64,000 bases of DNA, taken from an uncultured Bacteroidales bacterium. Its GTDB lineage: Bacteria > Bacteroidota > Bacteroidia > Bacteroidales > Muribaculaceae. Below the pieces are notes generated by a model. The model did not search any database, was not told the origin of the DNA, and saw only the letters and a program-made list of their open reading frames with translations. Every line of letters starts with the position of its first letter. Position 1 is the first letter of the stretch. Both the position numbers and the translations under genes were made by a program. The stretch covers positions 1 to 64,000 of the forward strand of contig UQVH01000015.1 in assembly GCA_900544535.1 (NCBI GenBank), given 5' to 3'. Positions 18,594-27,225 of the stretch are shown piece by piece.

Positions 18594-19103
18594 TCAGACT
18601 TCCTCCATCTCCTCTTCTTCCGATTTGCCTTTGAGGGTGATGATGTAGAGCGAGATGAAGTAGTCGAGCGAGATCTTGCCGGGTCCGGCTATGAGCAGGT
18701 AGAAGTATATTCCGATGAACATGATCGGCAGGTAGCCGGGGTCCGTACTGTCCAGGCCGTAGACCGGGAGGAAGGGAACCATGTCATGCAGGATATAATA
18801 TTCGGCGGCTATCATCGCACAGATCGGCGGTACGGTGCTCAGTCGGGTCATGAAGCCGGCCATGATCAGCAGCGAGCAAACCAGTTCGATGGTGATCATG
18901 ATGATCAGCGAGCATTCCGGCGACATGTTCATGACGGTCGGGAACGAGTGGCAGAGCACACTGTAATTGACCAGATGGCGTATGCCGAATTGCAGGAGCA
19001 TCATCCCGACGAATAGGCGGATGAACAGCCGCGCGAGATTCGAATATGTGTAGCCGGAAAGCTTTACGAAGCAATTGGCCGGCCATGAGTTATACCAGCT
19101 CAT
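18594..19103 (-). CDS. DoxX family inner-membrane protein
   Basis: The 169-residue product has four hydrophobic helices and the DoxX-type start ARLFIRLFVGMMLLQFGIRHL, followed by LVCSLLIMAGFMTRLS and a charged C-terminal tail (GKSEEEEMEEV). DoxX-like proteins are small four-helix membrane proteins linked in some bacteria to quinone or redox processes, but the role is not settled. It starts 12 bp after the thioredoxin-like gene and is probably co-transcribed with it, which agrees with a redox or envelope role. Confidence 0.8.
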   Translation of the reverse strand: MSWYNSWPANCFVKLSGYTYSNLARLFIRLFVGMMLLQFGIRHLVNYSVLCHSFPTVMNMSPECSLIIMITIELVCSLLIMAGFMTRLSTVPPICAMIAAEYYILHDMVPFLPVYGLDSTDPGYLPIMFIGIYFYLLIAGPGKISLDYFISLYIITLKGKSEEEEMEEV

Positions 19104-19115
19104 ATCTTTTGGCTC

Positions 19116-20003
19116 TTAGCGTTTCTTTAACTGACGGGCGACGTCGAGCACCTGGTCGATGTTCAGATGTTTGAAGCGCACGTTATGGTTTTTGTCTACG
19201 ATATAGAAATCCGGAGTCCCGTTGCGGAGATCTATGTTCAGATCGGCATCGGGATTCGCTCCGACTGTCCAGCTCGAGGGATAGGAGCTGACAGCCTGTT
19301 TCCATTCCTCAGTGGGTTCCGTAAGGGAGATCGCTACGATTTTTGCTTTCCCCTCGTTGATCAGTTCTGTCATCGAGATGTCGGCGTCGAGGCGGATGCG
19401 GGCCAGATTGCAGTCGTCGCAGTCGGGGTCATTGAAAAACACTACCAGGACCTGTGTCGAGTCGTTGTCGAGATTGCGTTTTTCACCCTCACGGGTCGTA
19501 TAGGGAAGAGAGCCGATGCGTTTGCCGGTGAGTGAATTTCGTAATATGTTGGCCTGATGGGCGAAGCGGGCCTTCGAGGCCTTGTCGATTCGTTTGTTGG
19601 CGGCGACGGCTTCTGCGAATGGCAGATAGAGTTCGTCGATCCATACCTCGGCGGTATCGCCATACAGGAGGTTTTCGGCGCATTCAGCCATAAACAGCTG
19701 GTCGGCAGCCTGTTTTTCAAGCTTTTTGTTGAAGCGGTTGACCGAGGCAATGGCCGAATCCGGCGTGGCGTTGCGCAGGATCGAGATATACACCTTGAAC
19801 TCGTTGGCCATCTTCTGTTTGGCTGAAAATGCTTTTTTCAGTTCGCAGAAATCCCAGAAGTGACGGGCCATATAGTCGCAGCGCCGCTGGAAATGCTTGA
19901 TCGAGTCAGGCACTATGGGATATTGGAAATATGTGTCTGCCTTGGCTCCGGAACTTACGCCGATAAAGAGCAAAAGACAGAAAATCAATTGTTTGACCTT
20001 CAT
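19116..20003 (-). CDS. Periplasmic thioredoxin-like protein (DUF5106 type)
   Basis: A signal peptide (MKVKQLIFCLLLFIGVSSGAKA) leads into a helical N-terminal half (about 24-150), as in DUF5106 proteins of Bacteroidales. A thioredoxin-fold domain (about 165-295) follows, with the active site DPDCDDCNLARI (CxxC) after VLVVFFN, and the cis-Pro region NGTPDFYIVD. It probably reduces or isomerises disulfides in the periplasm. Its own promoter box (20035-20042) lies upstream, and the DoxX gene follows after 12 bp. Confidence 0.82.
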   Translation of the reverse strand: MKVKQLIFCLLLFIGVSSGAKADTYFQYPIVPDSIKHFQRRCDYMARHFWDFCELKKAFSAKQKMANEFKVYISILRNATPDSAIASVNRFNKKLEKQAADQLFMAECAENLLYGDTAEVWIDELYLPFAEAVAANKRIDKASKARFAHQANILRNSLTGKRIGSLPYTTREGEKRNLDNDSTQVLVVFFNDPDCDDCNLARIRLDADISMTELINEGKAKIVAISLTEPTEEWKQAVSSYPSSWTVGANPDADLNIDLRNGTPDFYIVDKNHNVRFKHLNIDQVLDVARQLKKR

Positions 20004-20034
20004 TCGTTTTGGTAGATATATAATTTTGCAATCA

Positions 20035-20042
20035 CAAAGATA
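20035..20042 (-). promoter_or_regulatory. -7 promoter box for the thioredoxin-like gene
   Basis: TATCTTTG on the minus strand fits TAnnTTTG and would give a leader of about 25 nt. No clear -33 box is seen. Confidence 0.5.
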
Positions 20043-20101
20043 ACTAAAATCTCTTAAAAGCGAAAATATACTTCGTCACCCGTCTATTAATAAATGCTAA
20101 T

Positions 20102-20152
20102 AAAAAAATCAGCCCGCCTCCGCATTATCGCACTGATTTGGGGGGCGGGCTG
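20102..20152 (-). terminator. Terminator of the DXS-like gene
   Basis: The arms CAGCCCGCC and GGCGGGCTG (20110-20118, 20144-20152) form a GC-rich stem, followed on the minus strand by ATTTTTTTA. It is a textbook intrinsic terminator 26 bp past the stop codon. Confidence 0.85.
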
Positions 20153-20178
20153 TATTATCTTTGTGGGGTGAATGCGTT

Positions 20179-21918
20179 TCAGTCGTGCAGAAGGTCTGCG
20201 ATCTGTCGGGGTGTCAGAGAGTTGGCCTGAAGTACTTCCGAAGCGTCGTAGCGGTCAAGGAATTCCTTTTTCAAGCCGAGAGTGATGACCTTGACATCCG
20301 AATCGCCTAAATAGGCGGCTACTTTCTGCCCGAATCCTCCGTCGATGATGCCGTCTTCGAGGGTTACGATTTTACGCAGTGATTTCAGCGAGTCGAGACA
20401 CTCCGTGTCAAGATGCGAGAGGTTGCGAGGATTGATCAGCACCGGATTCTTACCTTCGGAACGCAGTAGCGATGCGGCCTCCGAAGCAATTCCGAAGAAG
20501 TCTCCGGCACCGATTATGCCGATCTCTTCTCCTTCGCTGACAACATCGTAGCAGAAGAAATCGACGTCCACCGGACGGTCGCTGTGGACCACCGGTCCAC
20601 CGGGAGTGCGCACAAGCACCGGATGATCGGTCTGTTCTATGGCCCAGTCAAGCATCGAGAGATATTCTTCGGCGCATGTCGGAGCGAGGAAGACGATTTC
20701 AGGGATGTTCGAGATCATAGGAATGTCGAAAAATCCGAGGTGGGTCATGTCAGGAATGCCCCAGACTCCACCCGCGAAGTCGACGAAGACCGCGGGCAGA
20801 CGGTTGATTGCCACATCCTGCGATAGCTGGTCGTAGGAGCGCTGGATAAAGGTGGCCATGACTCCGAATACCGGACGGCAGCCTCCTTTGGCAAGTCCGG
20901 CAGCCATGGCTACTGCTGCCTGTTCGCAGATCCCGACGTCGACAAACTGTCGGCCTGCGGCTTTACGTCGTTCCGGATCGAAGCCGATCGCGCCTGGAGT
21001 TCCGGCTGTCAGACCGACGATACGGCTGTCATCGTGCATACGGATGAGCAGATGACGCGCGAAAATGTCGGTATAGTCCTCGGCTGTGTCGTCTTGACGC
21101 GGAGCGCCGGTTTTCAGGTCGAAGGGGCCTGCATAGTGGAAGGATTCCTTGTCGGCTTCCGCCACGGGCAGTCCCGCGCCCTTCATGGTGTTGATGTGGA
21201 CGAGAACTGCGTGATCTGCGTTGCGCGCGGCCTTGAAGGCTTCGATAAGCGAGTGGAGATCGTTGCCTTCGCGGACATAGATATACTGGTAGCCGAGTGC
21301 GCGGAATATGTTGTCGGAAGCTGTGCCGTTGCTCTCACGCAGTTTCGCAAGATGATCGTAGAGAGCGCCGTGGTTCTCGGCGATCGACATCTGGTTGTCG
21401 TTGAGGATGACGATGAAGTTGCTGCCGAGCGTCGGGGCGAAGTCGAGGCCTTCGAGGGCTTCGCCTCCTCCTAAAGAAGCGTCGCCGATGAATGCGACCA
21501 CATTTTCATGGCCCCCTTCAAGATCGCGCGATTTGGCGAGACCGGTGGCGAGAGCTATTGACGTAGATGTGTGGCCTACTTCGAAAAGGTCATAGTTGCT
21601 CTCGCGCGGACAGGTATAGCCTGTGACGTCGTTGTAGTGATCCGGGTTGAAAAAAGCGTCCATTCGGCCTGTCAGCATCTTGTGGATGTAGGTCTGATGG
21701 CTTACATCGAATACCAGACGGTCTTTTGGCGCATCGAATACATAGTGAAGAGCCACTGTCGCCTCGACCACTCCGAGATTCGGACCTACATGGCCGCCGC
21801 GGGCCGAGAGTTTTTTCATTAGTATGGCTCTCAGTTCTGCGCTGAGGTCAGTCAGTTGGGTCAGGTCAAGTTTCTTGATGTCCTGAGGGGAATGGATGGC
21901 TGTGAGATCTATTTTCAT
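20179..21918 (-). CDS. 1-deoxy-D-xylulose-5-phosphate synthase-like thiamine enzyme
   Basis: The 579-residue protein has the full DXS layout: an N-terminal thiamine-diphosphate domain (GGHVGPNLGVVEATVALHY, VSHQTYIHKMLTGR, GDASLGGGEALEGLD, LNDNQMSI), a central pyrimidine-binding domain (FVDVGICEQAAVAMAAGLAKGG) and a C-terminal transketolase domain. It is shorter than standard DXS (about 620-640). Several positions differ from the canonical motifs: GHQ is SHQ, GDG is GDA, EQH is EQA (332-334), DRAG...DGxTHxG is DFAG...PDMTHLG, and RYPRG is RTPGG. It may be a paralogue with another 2-keto donor/aldehyde specificity rather than the isoprenoid enzyme. It stands alone with its own promoter and terminator. 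Confidence 0.75.
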   Translation of the reverse strand: MKIDLTAIHSPQDIKKLDLTQLTDLSAELRAILMKKLSARGGHVGPNLGVVEATVALHYVFDAPKDRLVFDVSHQTYIHKMLTGRMDAFFNPDHYNDVTGYTCPRESNYDLFEVGHTSTSIALATGLAKSRDLEGGHENVVAFIGDASLGGGEALEGLDFAPTLGSNFIVILNDNQMSIAENHGALYDHLAKLRESNGTASDNIFRALGYQYIYVREGNDLHSLIEAFKAARNADHAVLVHINTMKGAGLPVAEADKESFHYAGPFDLKTGAPRQDDTAEDYTDIFARHLLIRMHDDSRIVGLTAGTPGAIGFDPERRKAAGRQFVDVGICEQAAVAMAAGLAKGGCRPVFGVMATFIQRSYDQLSQDVAINRLPAVFVDFAGGVWGIPDMTHLGFFDIPMISNIPEIVFLAPTCAEEYLSMLDWAIEQTDHPVLVRTPGGPVVHSDRPVDVDFFCYDVVSEGEEIGIIGAGDFFGIASEAASLLRSEGKNPVLINPRNLSHLDTECLDSLKSLRKIVTLEDGIIDGGFGQKVAAYLGDSDVKVITLGLKKEFLDRYDASEVLQANSLTPRQIADLLHD

Positions 21919-21978
21919 GTAACTGATGATTATTGTTGTCTGAAGATTTGGGCTTGAGAGAGTTATAAAAACACATTA

Positions 21979-21986
21979 CAAAATTA
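21979..21986 (-). promoter_or_regulatory. -7 promoter box for the DXS-like gene
   Basis: TAATTTTG on the minus strand fits the TAnnTTTG consensus exactly, about 60 bp ahead of the ATG. The divergent xseA promoter is 60 bp away. Confidence 0.5.
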
Positions 21987-22044
21987 ACAGATCTTATTCT
22001 ATAATGTTTTACCTGTTTTTAGGAAACACTAACCCGAATTTCTG

Positions 22045-22052
22045 TACCTTTG
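22045..22052 (+). promoter_or_regulatory. -7 promoter box for xseA, implying a leaderless mRNA
   Basis: TACCTTTG fits TAnnTTTG and ends only 5 bp before the first of two adjacent ATG codons. Transcription would therefore start at or next to the start codon. It also excludes the longer upstream reading frame as coding. Confidence 0.55.
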
Positions 22053-22057
22053 CACTC

Positions 22058-23362
22058 ATGATGAATACCTCCGAAACACTGACTCTTGAAGAACTGACCT
22101 CACGGCTCAGTGGGGTCATCGCCTCTGAAAGCTCGCTGCGCAATGTCTGGGTGACTGCTGAAACCTCCGATGTCCGCCGCGCCATGCACTGTTATCTGGA
22201 ACTTATCCAGAAAGATCCGTTGACGGGAGAGCCGGTGGCCCGCATTAGGGCTACCATCTGGCGTTCGGCCCTCGCCCGCATAGATGCCGATTTTGCGGCT
22301 TCGACCGGCAACCGGCTTGCAAGCGGTATGAAAGTCAGAGTCCTCGTGTCGGTCAACTATCATCCCTCCTACGGACTTTCGCTGAATATAACCGATATAG
22401 ACGCTGCTTACACGATGGGCGACCTGATGCGTCTGCGCCTCGAAATTCTCGCCCGTCTCCAGCGTGAAGGTGTTCTCGAACTCAACCATGAACTGCCGTG
22501 GCCCGATGTTCCCTCGCGTATCGCTGTGATCTCCGCGCCCGGAGCCGCCGGATATGGCGATTTCATCCATCAGCTCTATACCAACCGCCGCCACCTTCGT
22601 TTCACCACCCGTCTTTATCCTGCGCTGATGCAGGGGCGGGAAGCTCCGGCCGCCATAATATCGGCCTTGGAGGAGATTGCCGCTGATGAAGAGCTTTGGG
22701 ATGGAGTGGTCATCATACGCGGCGGAGGAGCCACAAGCGATCTCGCTGCTTTTGAAAATTATGATCTTGCAGCCAACATAGCCCAGTTTCCGCTCCCTGT
22801 AATCATCGGCATCGGTCATGAGCGTGATGTCACTGTGCTCGACTATGTTGCCAATATGCGAGTCAAGACTCCTACGGCAGCTGCCGAGTGGCTGATCGGA
22901 CGTGGTGCCGAAGCGCTCGACCGTCTCGATCAGCTTGCGTCGGAGATACATCACACTGCGTCGTCGATGATCAGCGGCGCCCGTGAGCAGTTGTCATACA
23001 TCTCCGCCACCCTTCCGCACCTTCCGGCCACTGCCTTGAAAAATTCCGCTCGCAGGCTCGACCGGTGCACAATGGCTCTGACTGAGACTGTCAGAGGGAG
23101 GCTGCGTCCGCGCTTGTCGCAACTCGACATGATTTCCGAACGGATTCCCGCGTTGGCCGCGGCGGCGGTCGAACGTCAGAAATCGCGTCTCGATTCCGCC
23201 TCACGCCTGCTTGAGGTGCTTTCGCCAATGGCTACTCTGAAGCGCGGCTATTCGATAACCCGTGTCGGGGGCCGTGCAGTCACGTCTGTTGCCGAAATCA
23301 CCTCCGGCGCCATTGTCGAAACCACTCTTGCGGACGGCACTGTTATCTCGACAGCGCAATGA
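22058..23362 (+). CDS. xseA: Exodeoxyribonuclease VII large subunit
   Basis: XseA is the catalytic subunit of a nuclease that degrades single-stranded DNA from both ends. The 434-residue product has an N-terminal OB fold (LRNVWVTAETSDVRRAMHCY; about 18-110) and the central nuclease domain with PSRIAVISAPGAAGYGDF, DGVVIIRGGGATSDLAAFEN and IIGIGHERDVTVLDYVA, then a long helical region and a C-terminal LKRGYSITR motif. Two ATGs are adjacent (22058, 22061); the promoter box at 22045-22052 excludes earlier starts. The usual partner xseB is not found directly downstream, where a 116-residue alanine-rich protein is encoded instead. Confidence 0.93.
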   Translation: MMNTSETLTLEELTSRLSGVIASESSLRNVWVTAETSDVRRAMHCYLELIQKDPLTGEPVARIRATIWRSALARIDADFAASTGNRLASGMKVRVLVSVNYHPSYGLSLNITDIDAAYTMGDLMRLRLEILARLQREGVLELNHELPWPDVPSRIAVISAPGAAGYGDFIHQLYTNRRHLRFTTRLYPALMQGREAPAAIISALEEIAADEELWDGVVIIRGGGATSDLAAFENYDLAANIAQFPLPVIIGIGHERDVTVLDYVANMRVKTPTAAAEWLIGRGAEALDRLDQLASEIHHTASSMISGAREQLSYISATLPHLPATALKNSARRLDRCTMALTETVRGRLRPRLSQLDMISERIPALAAAAVERQKSRLDSASRLLEVLSPMATLKRGYSITRVGGRAVTSVAEITSGAIVETTLADGTVISTAQ

Positions 23363-23486
23363 TCCGGCCCTCGGATGCTAAACACATTTTAAATTCATTT
23401 AATATTGTAGGCTGCAACACGGATTTGCTGACAGGTGTTATTAAAGGAGTAAATGTAAAATATACACCTTTAAAGCTTGGATAATT

Positions 23487-23837
23487 ATGGAATCAATGCA
23501 GCAGAACATCGCCGATAATGCGGGGCGTCTGTCCGCTCAGGCGGCCAAAGTGAGTGCCGAAGCGGCTGAAGTAGCCGCAAAAGCCCAGTACAAAGCCGAT
23601 AAGGCTGAAATCGAGGCAACCGCCGCCGAGGCTCAGGCTTCAGCCAAAGAGCAGTTGGCTCAGGCAAAAGAGAATCTTGCCGATAAGATTGCAGGGGCCA
23701 AAGAGACATTGGCTGACAAACTGGATGACCTCAAGGAAAAATCATCACCTTTGGTTGATAAAATCAAAGCCGGTGCGGCAAGCGCTCTCAACTCCATTGC
23801 CAACACCGCTTCGAATCTTGCCGACAAACTTGACTGA
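23487..23837 (+). CDS. Small alanine/lysine-rich helical protein
   Basis: The 116-residue product has no signal peptide or membrane segment. It is composed almost wholly of Ala, Lys, Glu, Asp and Gln in an 11-residue-like periodic pattern (SAEAAEVAAKAQYKADKAEIE, KEQLAQAKENLADKIAG, KETLADKLDDLKEKS), which predicts a long amphipathic helix. It resembles late-embryogenesis-abundant-like or apolipoprotein-like bacterial helix proteins, which are often stress-related, but I cannot name a family. It lies 124 bp after xseA. The gap holds the near-palindromic TTAAAGG...CCTTTAA (about 23439-23475), which could be a control site. No TAnnTTTG box is visible there. Confidence 0.7.
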   Translation: MESMQQNIADNAGRLSAQAAKVSAEAAEVAAKAQYKADKAEIEATAAEAQASAKEQLAQAKENLADKIAGAKETLADKLDDLKEKSSPLVDKIKAGAASALNSIANTASNLADKLD

Positions 23838-23874
23838 CAGTTACTCCTAATATCATAACCCCAACACACAACCG

Positions 23875-23936
23875 CCCCGGTCGAGATCCGGCCTGTTGCA
23901 TTTCCACCACCGCAACACAGCTCTCCCCGACCGGGG
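23875..23936. terminator. Nested stem-loop between convergent genes
   Basis: CCCCGGTCG (23875-23883) and CGACCGGGG (23928-23936) pair perfectly, and inside them TGTTGC pairs with GCAACA. The structure lies between the ends of two convergent genes, so a bidirectional terminator is likely, although no clear U-run follows. Confidence 0.4.
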
Positions 23937-23962
23937 TCTCTGTGTCTTGGATCTTGCGTGGA

Positions 23963-25258
23963 TCAGGTTTCTTTCGCGGCTTCCGGTTGCGGCTTTTCGA
24001 TGCGGATGAGGTCGAGACGTGTTGCCGACCGTGTCTGGATTGTGAATTTCATCCCGTCTATCTCAAGAGTCTCACCCTGCGCCGGGAGGGTGCCGGTGGC
24101 ATGGATCAGATAGCCCGCGAGTGTCTGGTATTCGTCATCTTCCGGAATGTCGATACGGAAATCGTCGCGGAGAGCGCGCACTTCGATGCGGCCTGAGAAT
24201 TCGAATACACCGGGCGCGATCTCGGCTGCCGTAAGGCGCGTCTTGTCATGCTCGTCCTGAATGTCGCCGAAGATCTCCTCGACGAGGTCTTCGAGGGTTA
24301 CGAGTCCCGCGGTGCCACCGAATTCATCGACCACCACTGCCATCGAGCGCTTTTCGCTGAGCAGACGGCGCATCATAGTATTGGCTAAGAGGGTTTCAGG
24401 AGCGTAGAGCACCTCTTTGATATGTTCTTTCCAGTCGCTTGACGGATCGAAGAGTTCGGAAACATGGACATAGCCGACCACGTTGTCGATGTCGTCACGA
24501 TAGACAAGTATCTTGCTGCGGCCCGATGAAGTGAAGAGTTCCGAAAGCTCCTCGCGGGTGGTCGAGTCGAGATCAACGGCCACGAGTTCGTTACGCGGTG
24601 CCATGCAGTCGCGCAACTGTGTGGTCGAGAAGTCGAGGGCGTTGTGGAAAATTTTCACCTCGTTTTCCACCTCTACCTCTTCGGGATTTTCAAGGTCGTC
24701 GATCTTGTCGTCGAGATAGTCGTTAAGTTCATTGATCGAGAGGACTCCGAGACGGGTGTCTTCGGCCTTGACTCCCGCTATGTGCATGAGCATTTTTGAA
24801 AGCCAGGATGTGAACCACGAGATCGGGTAAAGCACGATATAGAAGAAGTAGACCGGAAGAGCCGAAACACGCAGCGACGTGTTGGGATTGATGCGGAAGA
24901 CGGATTTCGGAAGAAACTCGCCGGTGAAGAGTATGACGAGTGTCGAGATGATGGTCTGGAGGATCAGGATGACAGCCTGATTGGTCGATATATGCGCCTC
25001 GATCCAGGGTTCAAGCAATGCCGCGGCTCCCATGCCGTAGATTACGAGCATTATGTTGTTGCCGACGAGGATGGTCGATATGAAGAAATCCTGATGCGAG
25101 TAATAGCGGCCGATGATGTTGTTGATGATGCCCCCGCGGTTTGTGTCGAGGCCCACCCGGACACGGTCGGCGGAAATATAAGCGATCTCCACGCCTGAGA
25201 ACAGCGCGGAGAAGCAGAGTGAGATAAGTGCGAGTATGAGCCAGGCGGTCAGTGTCAT
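23963..25258 (-). CDS. CNNM/CorC-type membrane protein with CBS domains (GldE-like)
   Basis: The 431-residue protein has an N-terminal CNNM/DUF21 transmembrane domain of four helices (LISLCFSALFSGVEIAYIS, ILVGNNIMLVIYGMGA, FTGEFLPKSVFRINP; about 1-190). A paired CBS region (LRDCMAPRNELVAVDL to GGTAGLVTLEDLVEEIFGDI; about 205-340) and a C-terminal CorC/HlyC transporter-associated domain (about 345-420) follow. Relatives are linked to Mg/Co efflux, and the Bacteroidota member GldE is linked to gliding and lipoprotein function. Its ATG overlaps the lptC stop by 4 bp (ATGA), so translation is coupled to lptC. Confidence 0.85.
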   Translation of the reverse strand: MTLTAWLILALISLCFSALFSGVEIAYISADRVRVGLDTNRGGIINNIIGRYYSHQDFFISTILVGNNIMLVIYGMGAAALLEPWIEAHISTNQAVILILQTIISTLVILFTGEFLPKSVFRINPNTSLRVSALPVYFFYIVLYPISWFTSWLSKMLMHIAGVKAEDTRLGVLSINELNDYLDDKIDDLENPEEVEVENEVKIFHNALDFSTTQLRDCMAPRNELVAVDLDSTTREELSELFTSSGRSKILVYRDDIDNVVGYVHVSELFDPSSDWKEHIKEVLYAPETLLANTMMRRLLSEKRSMAVVVDEFGGTAGLVTLEDLVEEIFGDIQDEHDKTRLTAAEIAPGVFEFSGRIEVRALRDDFRIDIPEDDEYQTLAGYLIHATGTLPAQGETLEIDGMKFTIQTRSATRLDLIRIEKPQPEAAKET

Positions 25259-25944
25259 TTGCTTGCTGGTTTGGTTGTTTCTTCGGCGGTGGCGGCTTTG
25301 ATTGTGTCGGGCTGCTGTGGCGGAGCCTGACGTCCTGTCGTTCTGCTTTCGCCGTTGCCGCCGGGGCGGAAGGCGTTGGCGGGGAAGATGCCGGATACAC
25401 GGCGGATGGTGTAGCGCGTCAGCTCCTGGTTGGAATCGAAGCCGTGTCCTTCAAGCACCTTGTCGGGACGCTCGATATGGATGAATGAGTCAGAGTAAAG
25501 TTTCTGCTGGCGCTGGTCCCAGAAAAGCTGGTTGGTCAGGAACTTCTCGTTCATCACATTGGTGATGTTGACGTTTCCGTCGAGCTTCCACAGCTGTTTG
25601 TTTTTGAGATATGTGGCCGAGTCAGCCAGAACTGTGGCCTCGATGCGGAAAAAGTTGTCGTAGCGTTCGAGTCTCAGACCTTCCGGGAAGCGCCAGTATG
25701 GGTCGGGAGTCTCGTCGTAGACATACCATATGGGGGTGACGATGCGGTAGCGGGTGACACCTGAATCTGAAATCAGAGTCTCCACATCGCGTGTGAGCAT
25801 CGTCGGCGTGTGATCCGGATCGACCGATCCTGTTCCCACCGGATTGCTGTCCTTGCAGCTGCTGACCACGGCCGATGCACCGACGATGGTCGCGAGGATC
25901 AGTGCGGGGAGCAGACGCAGGCGTATGGTGGAGGCTGAGGCCAT
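25255..25944 (-). CDS. lptC: LPS export protein LptC
   Basis: The 229-residue envelope protein carries a signal peptide with the Cys-containing motif VSSCKDS, so it is likely a lipoprotein. It then shows the LptC/OstA beta-jellyroll: MLTRDVETLISDSGVTRYRIVTPIW, the FPEGLRLERYD strand, and repeated YLKNKQLWKLDGNVNITN and KVLEGHGFDS units that pass LPS from LptBFG to LptA. The C-terminal 35 residues are a Pro/Thr-rich tail without structure. In Bacteroidales lptC is usually found, as here, beside coaX, a FadL-like porin gene and a CNNM gene. Confidence 0.87.
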   Translation of the reverse strand: MASASTIRLRLLPALILATIVGASAVVSSCKDSNPVGTGSVDPDHTPTMLTRDVETLISDSGVTRYRIVTPIWYVYDETPDPYWRFPEGLRLERYDNFFRIEATVLADSATYLKNKQLWKLDGNVNITNVMNEKFLTNQLFWDQRQQKLYSDSFIHIERPDKVLEGHGFDSNQELTRYTIRRVSGIFPANAFRPGGNGESRTTGRQAPPQQPDTIKAATAEETTKPASK

Positions 25945-25974
25945 TGGCTGGGATAATTGAATTAAGTCGATGTG

Positions 25975-27225
25975 TTAGCGGAGTTTGGGCTGATAGAACC
26001 AGAGTCCGTTGAAGTTGATGCCGAGAGTGATGTTGAAATATTTTTCGGTCAGCAGCGGATTGGGGGTTGACTGACGGTGATGGTATTCGAAACCGAGGTT
26101 GATGATGTTTTTCGATTTCATGGTCGGGAAGCCGAAACCGCAGGAGAAACCGTAGTCGCGGACATGGTTGTAGTCATCTTTGTTTTTGACCATGATGTAG
26201 TCGCGGTTGTAGAAGCCGCCGGCACGGTAGGTGATGCGCTTGAAGTATCCTCCGTGAGGATTGGGGATATAGCTCAAACCGGCTCCGATGCGCCAGCGGT
26301 CATCGAAACGGTTGGCTGAAAATTCGTCGATAGCGGTGAATTTGGCTTTAGACCAGTTCTGATAGGTATAATCGACTTCGGCCTGGAACTGTTTGTTCCA
26401 CTCGTAGTTGATTCCGAATCCCCAGCTGTCGGGAAGAGAGAACTTGTTGCGGAGGTTGACTATATCCTCTTTTGTCGGTTCGGGGGCATTCTCTTGCGAT
26501 GTGTCATATTTCAGCAGGTATGTCTTGCCGAGAAGTGTTTTGCCGGGAGTATATGAGACACCGAAGGTGAGATCGTTTTTGCGCGAGATGTTCAGGGTGT
26601 ACTGTGCGCCGAACTGGAAGTGGAAATCCTTGATCTCCATCACACGCTCGAAGAGGGTCGATGTGGTGCCGTGGGCGTAGACGTCGTTGTATGTGTTGCC
26701 GAAGAGATAGCTTGCGTTGAAGCCGACGGCGAAGTTCTTGAATGGGGTGATGCCGGCGCCGAGATAGAGCTGGTTGATTCCGCCCGCGCCCTGATGTGTG
26801 GCCTGTCCGTTCTCGATGTCCGATCCGAATGCGTAGCCTACCGATGAATAGGGGAGAAGACCGACGCTGACGCCGATGATCTTCGAGACGGGAAATTGCA
26901 TTGTGACATAGTCAAGTCCTCCGCCCCAGTCTTTTGAACTTCCTGTGTTGTCCTTGCGCCAGTACATCGATACGTCGGTACCCATGTCGAAGAGGAAAGT
27001 CAGTGAGTCGATCGCGGCATAGGAAGCCGGGTTCATAACATTGATCTGTCGGCCGGAACGCATGGCGTAGCCGACACCGCCCATCTGGCGCTGTGCCGAT
27101 GTGGCGTTGTCGCCGAGGATGCCATAGCCGAACTTGGAATATGGACTTGAAGTCTGCTGGGCCATGACGGCGGGAACCGCGCTCATGGCCATGACGGCGA
27201 GGAGAAGAAATGACTTAATTTTCAT
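25975..27225 (-). CDS. Outer-membrane beta-barrel protein, FadL/OMPP1-like
   Basis: This 416-residue protein has a signal peptide (to MAQQ, about residue 23). It then begins SSPYSKFGYGILGDNATSAQRQMGGVGYAMR, the plug-type N-terminus typical of Bacteroidota OMPP1/FadL/TodX-like proteins, and continues as alternating barrel strands ending GINFNGLWFYQPKLR. FadL relatives take up hydrophobic molecules; the substrate here is unknown. Its first 11 bp overlap the end of coaX, so the two are translationally coupled, and lptC follows 30 bp downstream. Confidence 0.78.
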   Translation of the reverse strand: MKIKSFLLLAVMAMSAVPAVMAQQTSSPYSKFGYGILGDNATSAQRQMGGVGYAMRSGRQINVMNPASYAAIDSLTFLFDMGTDVSMYWRKDNTGSSKDWGGGLDYVTMQFPVSKIIGVSVGLLPYSSVGYAFGSDIENGQATHQGAGGINQLYLGAGITPFKNFAVGFNASYLFGNTYNDVYAHGTTSTLFERVMEIKDFHFQFGAQYTLNISRKNDLTFGVSYTPGKTLLGKTYLLKYDTSQENAPEPTKEDIVNLRNKFSLPDSWGFGINYEWNKQFQAEVDYTYQNWSKAKFTAIDEFSANRFDDRWRIGAGLSYIPNPHGGYFKRITYRAGGFYNRDYIMVKNKDDYNHVRDYGFSCGFGFPTMKSKNIINLGFEYHHRQSTPNPLLTEKYFNITLGINFNGLWFYQPKLR

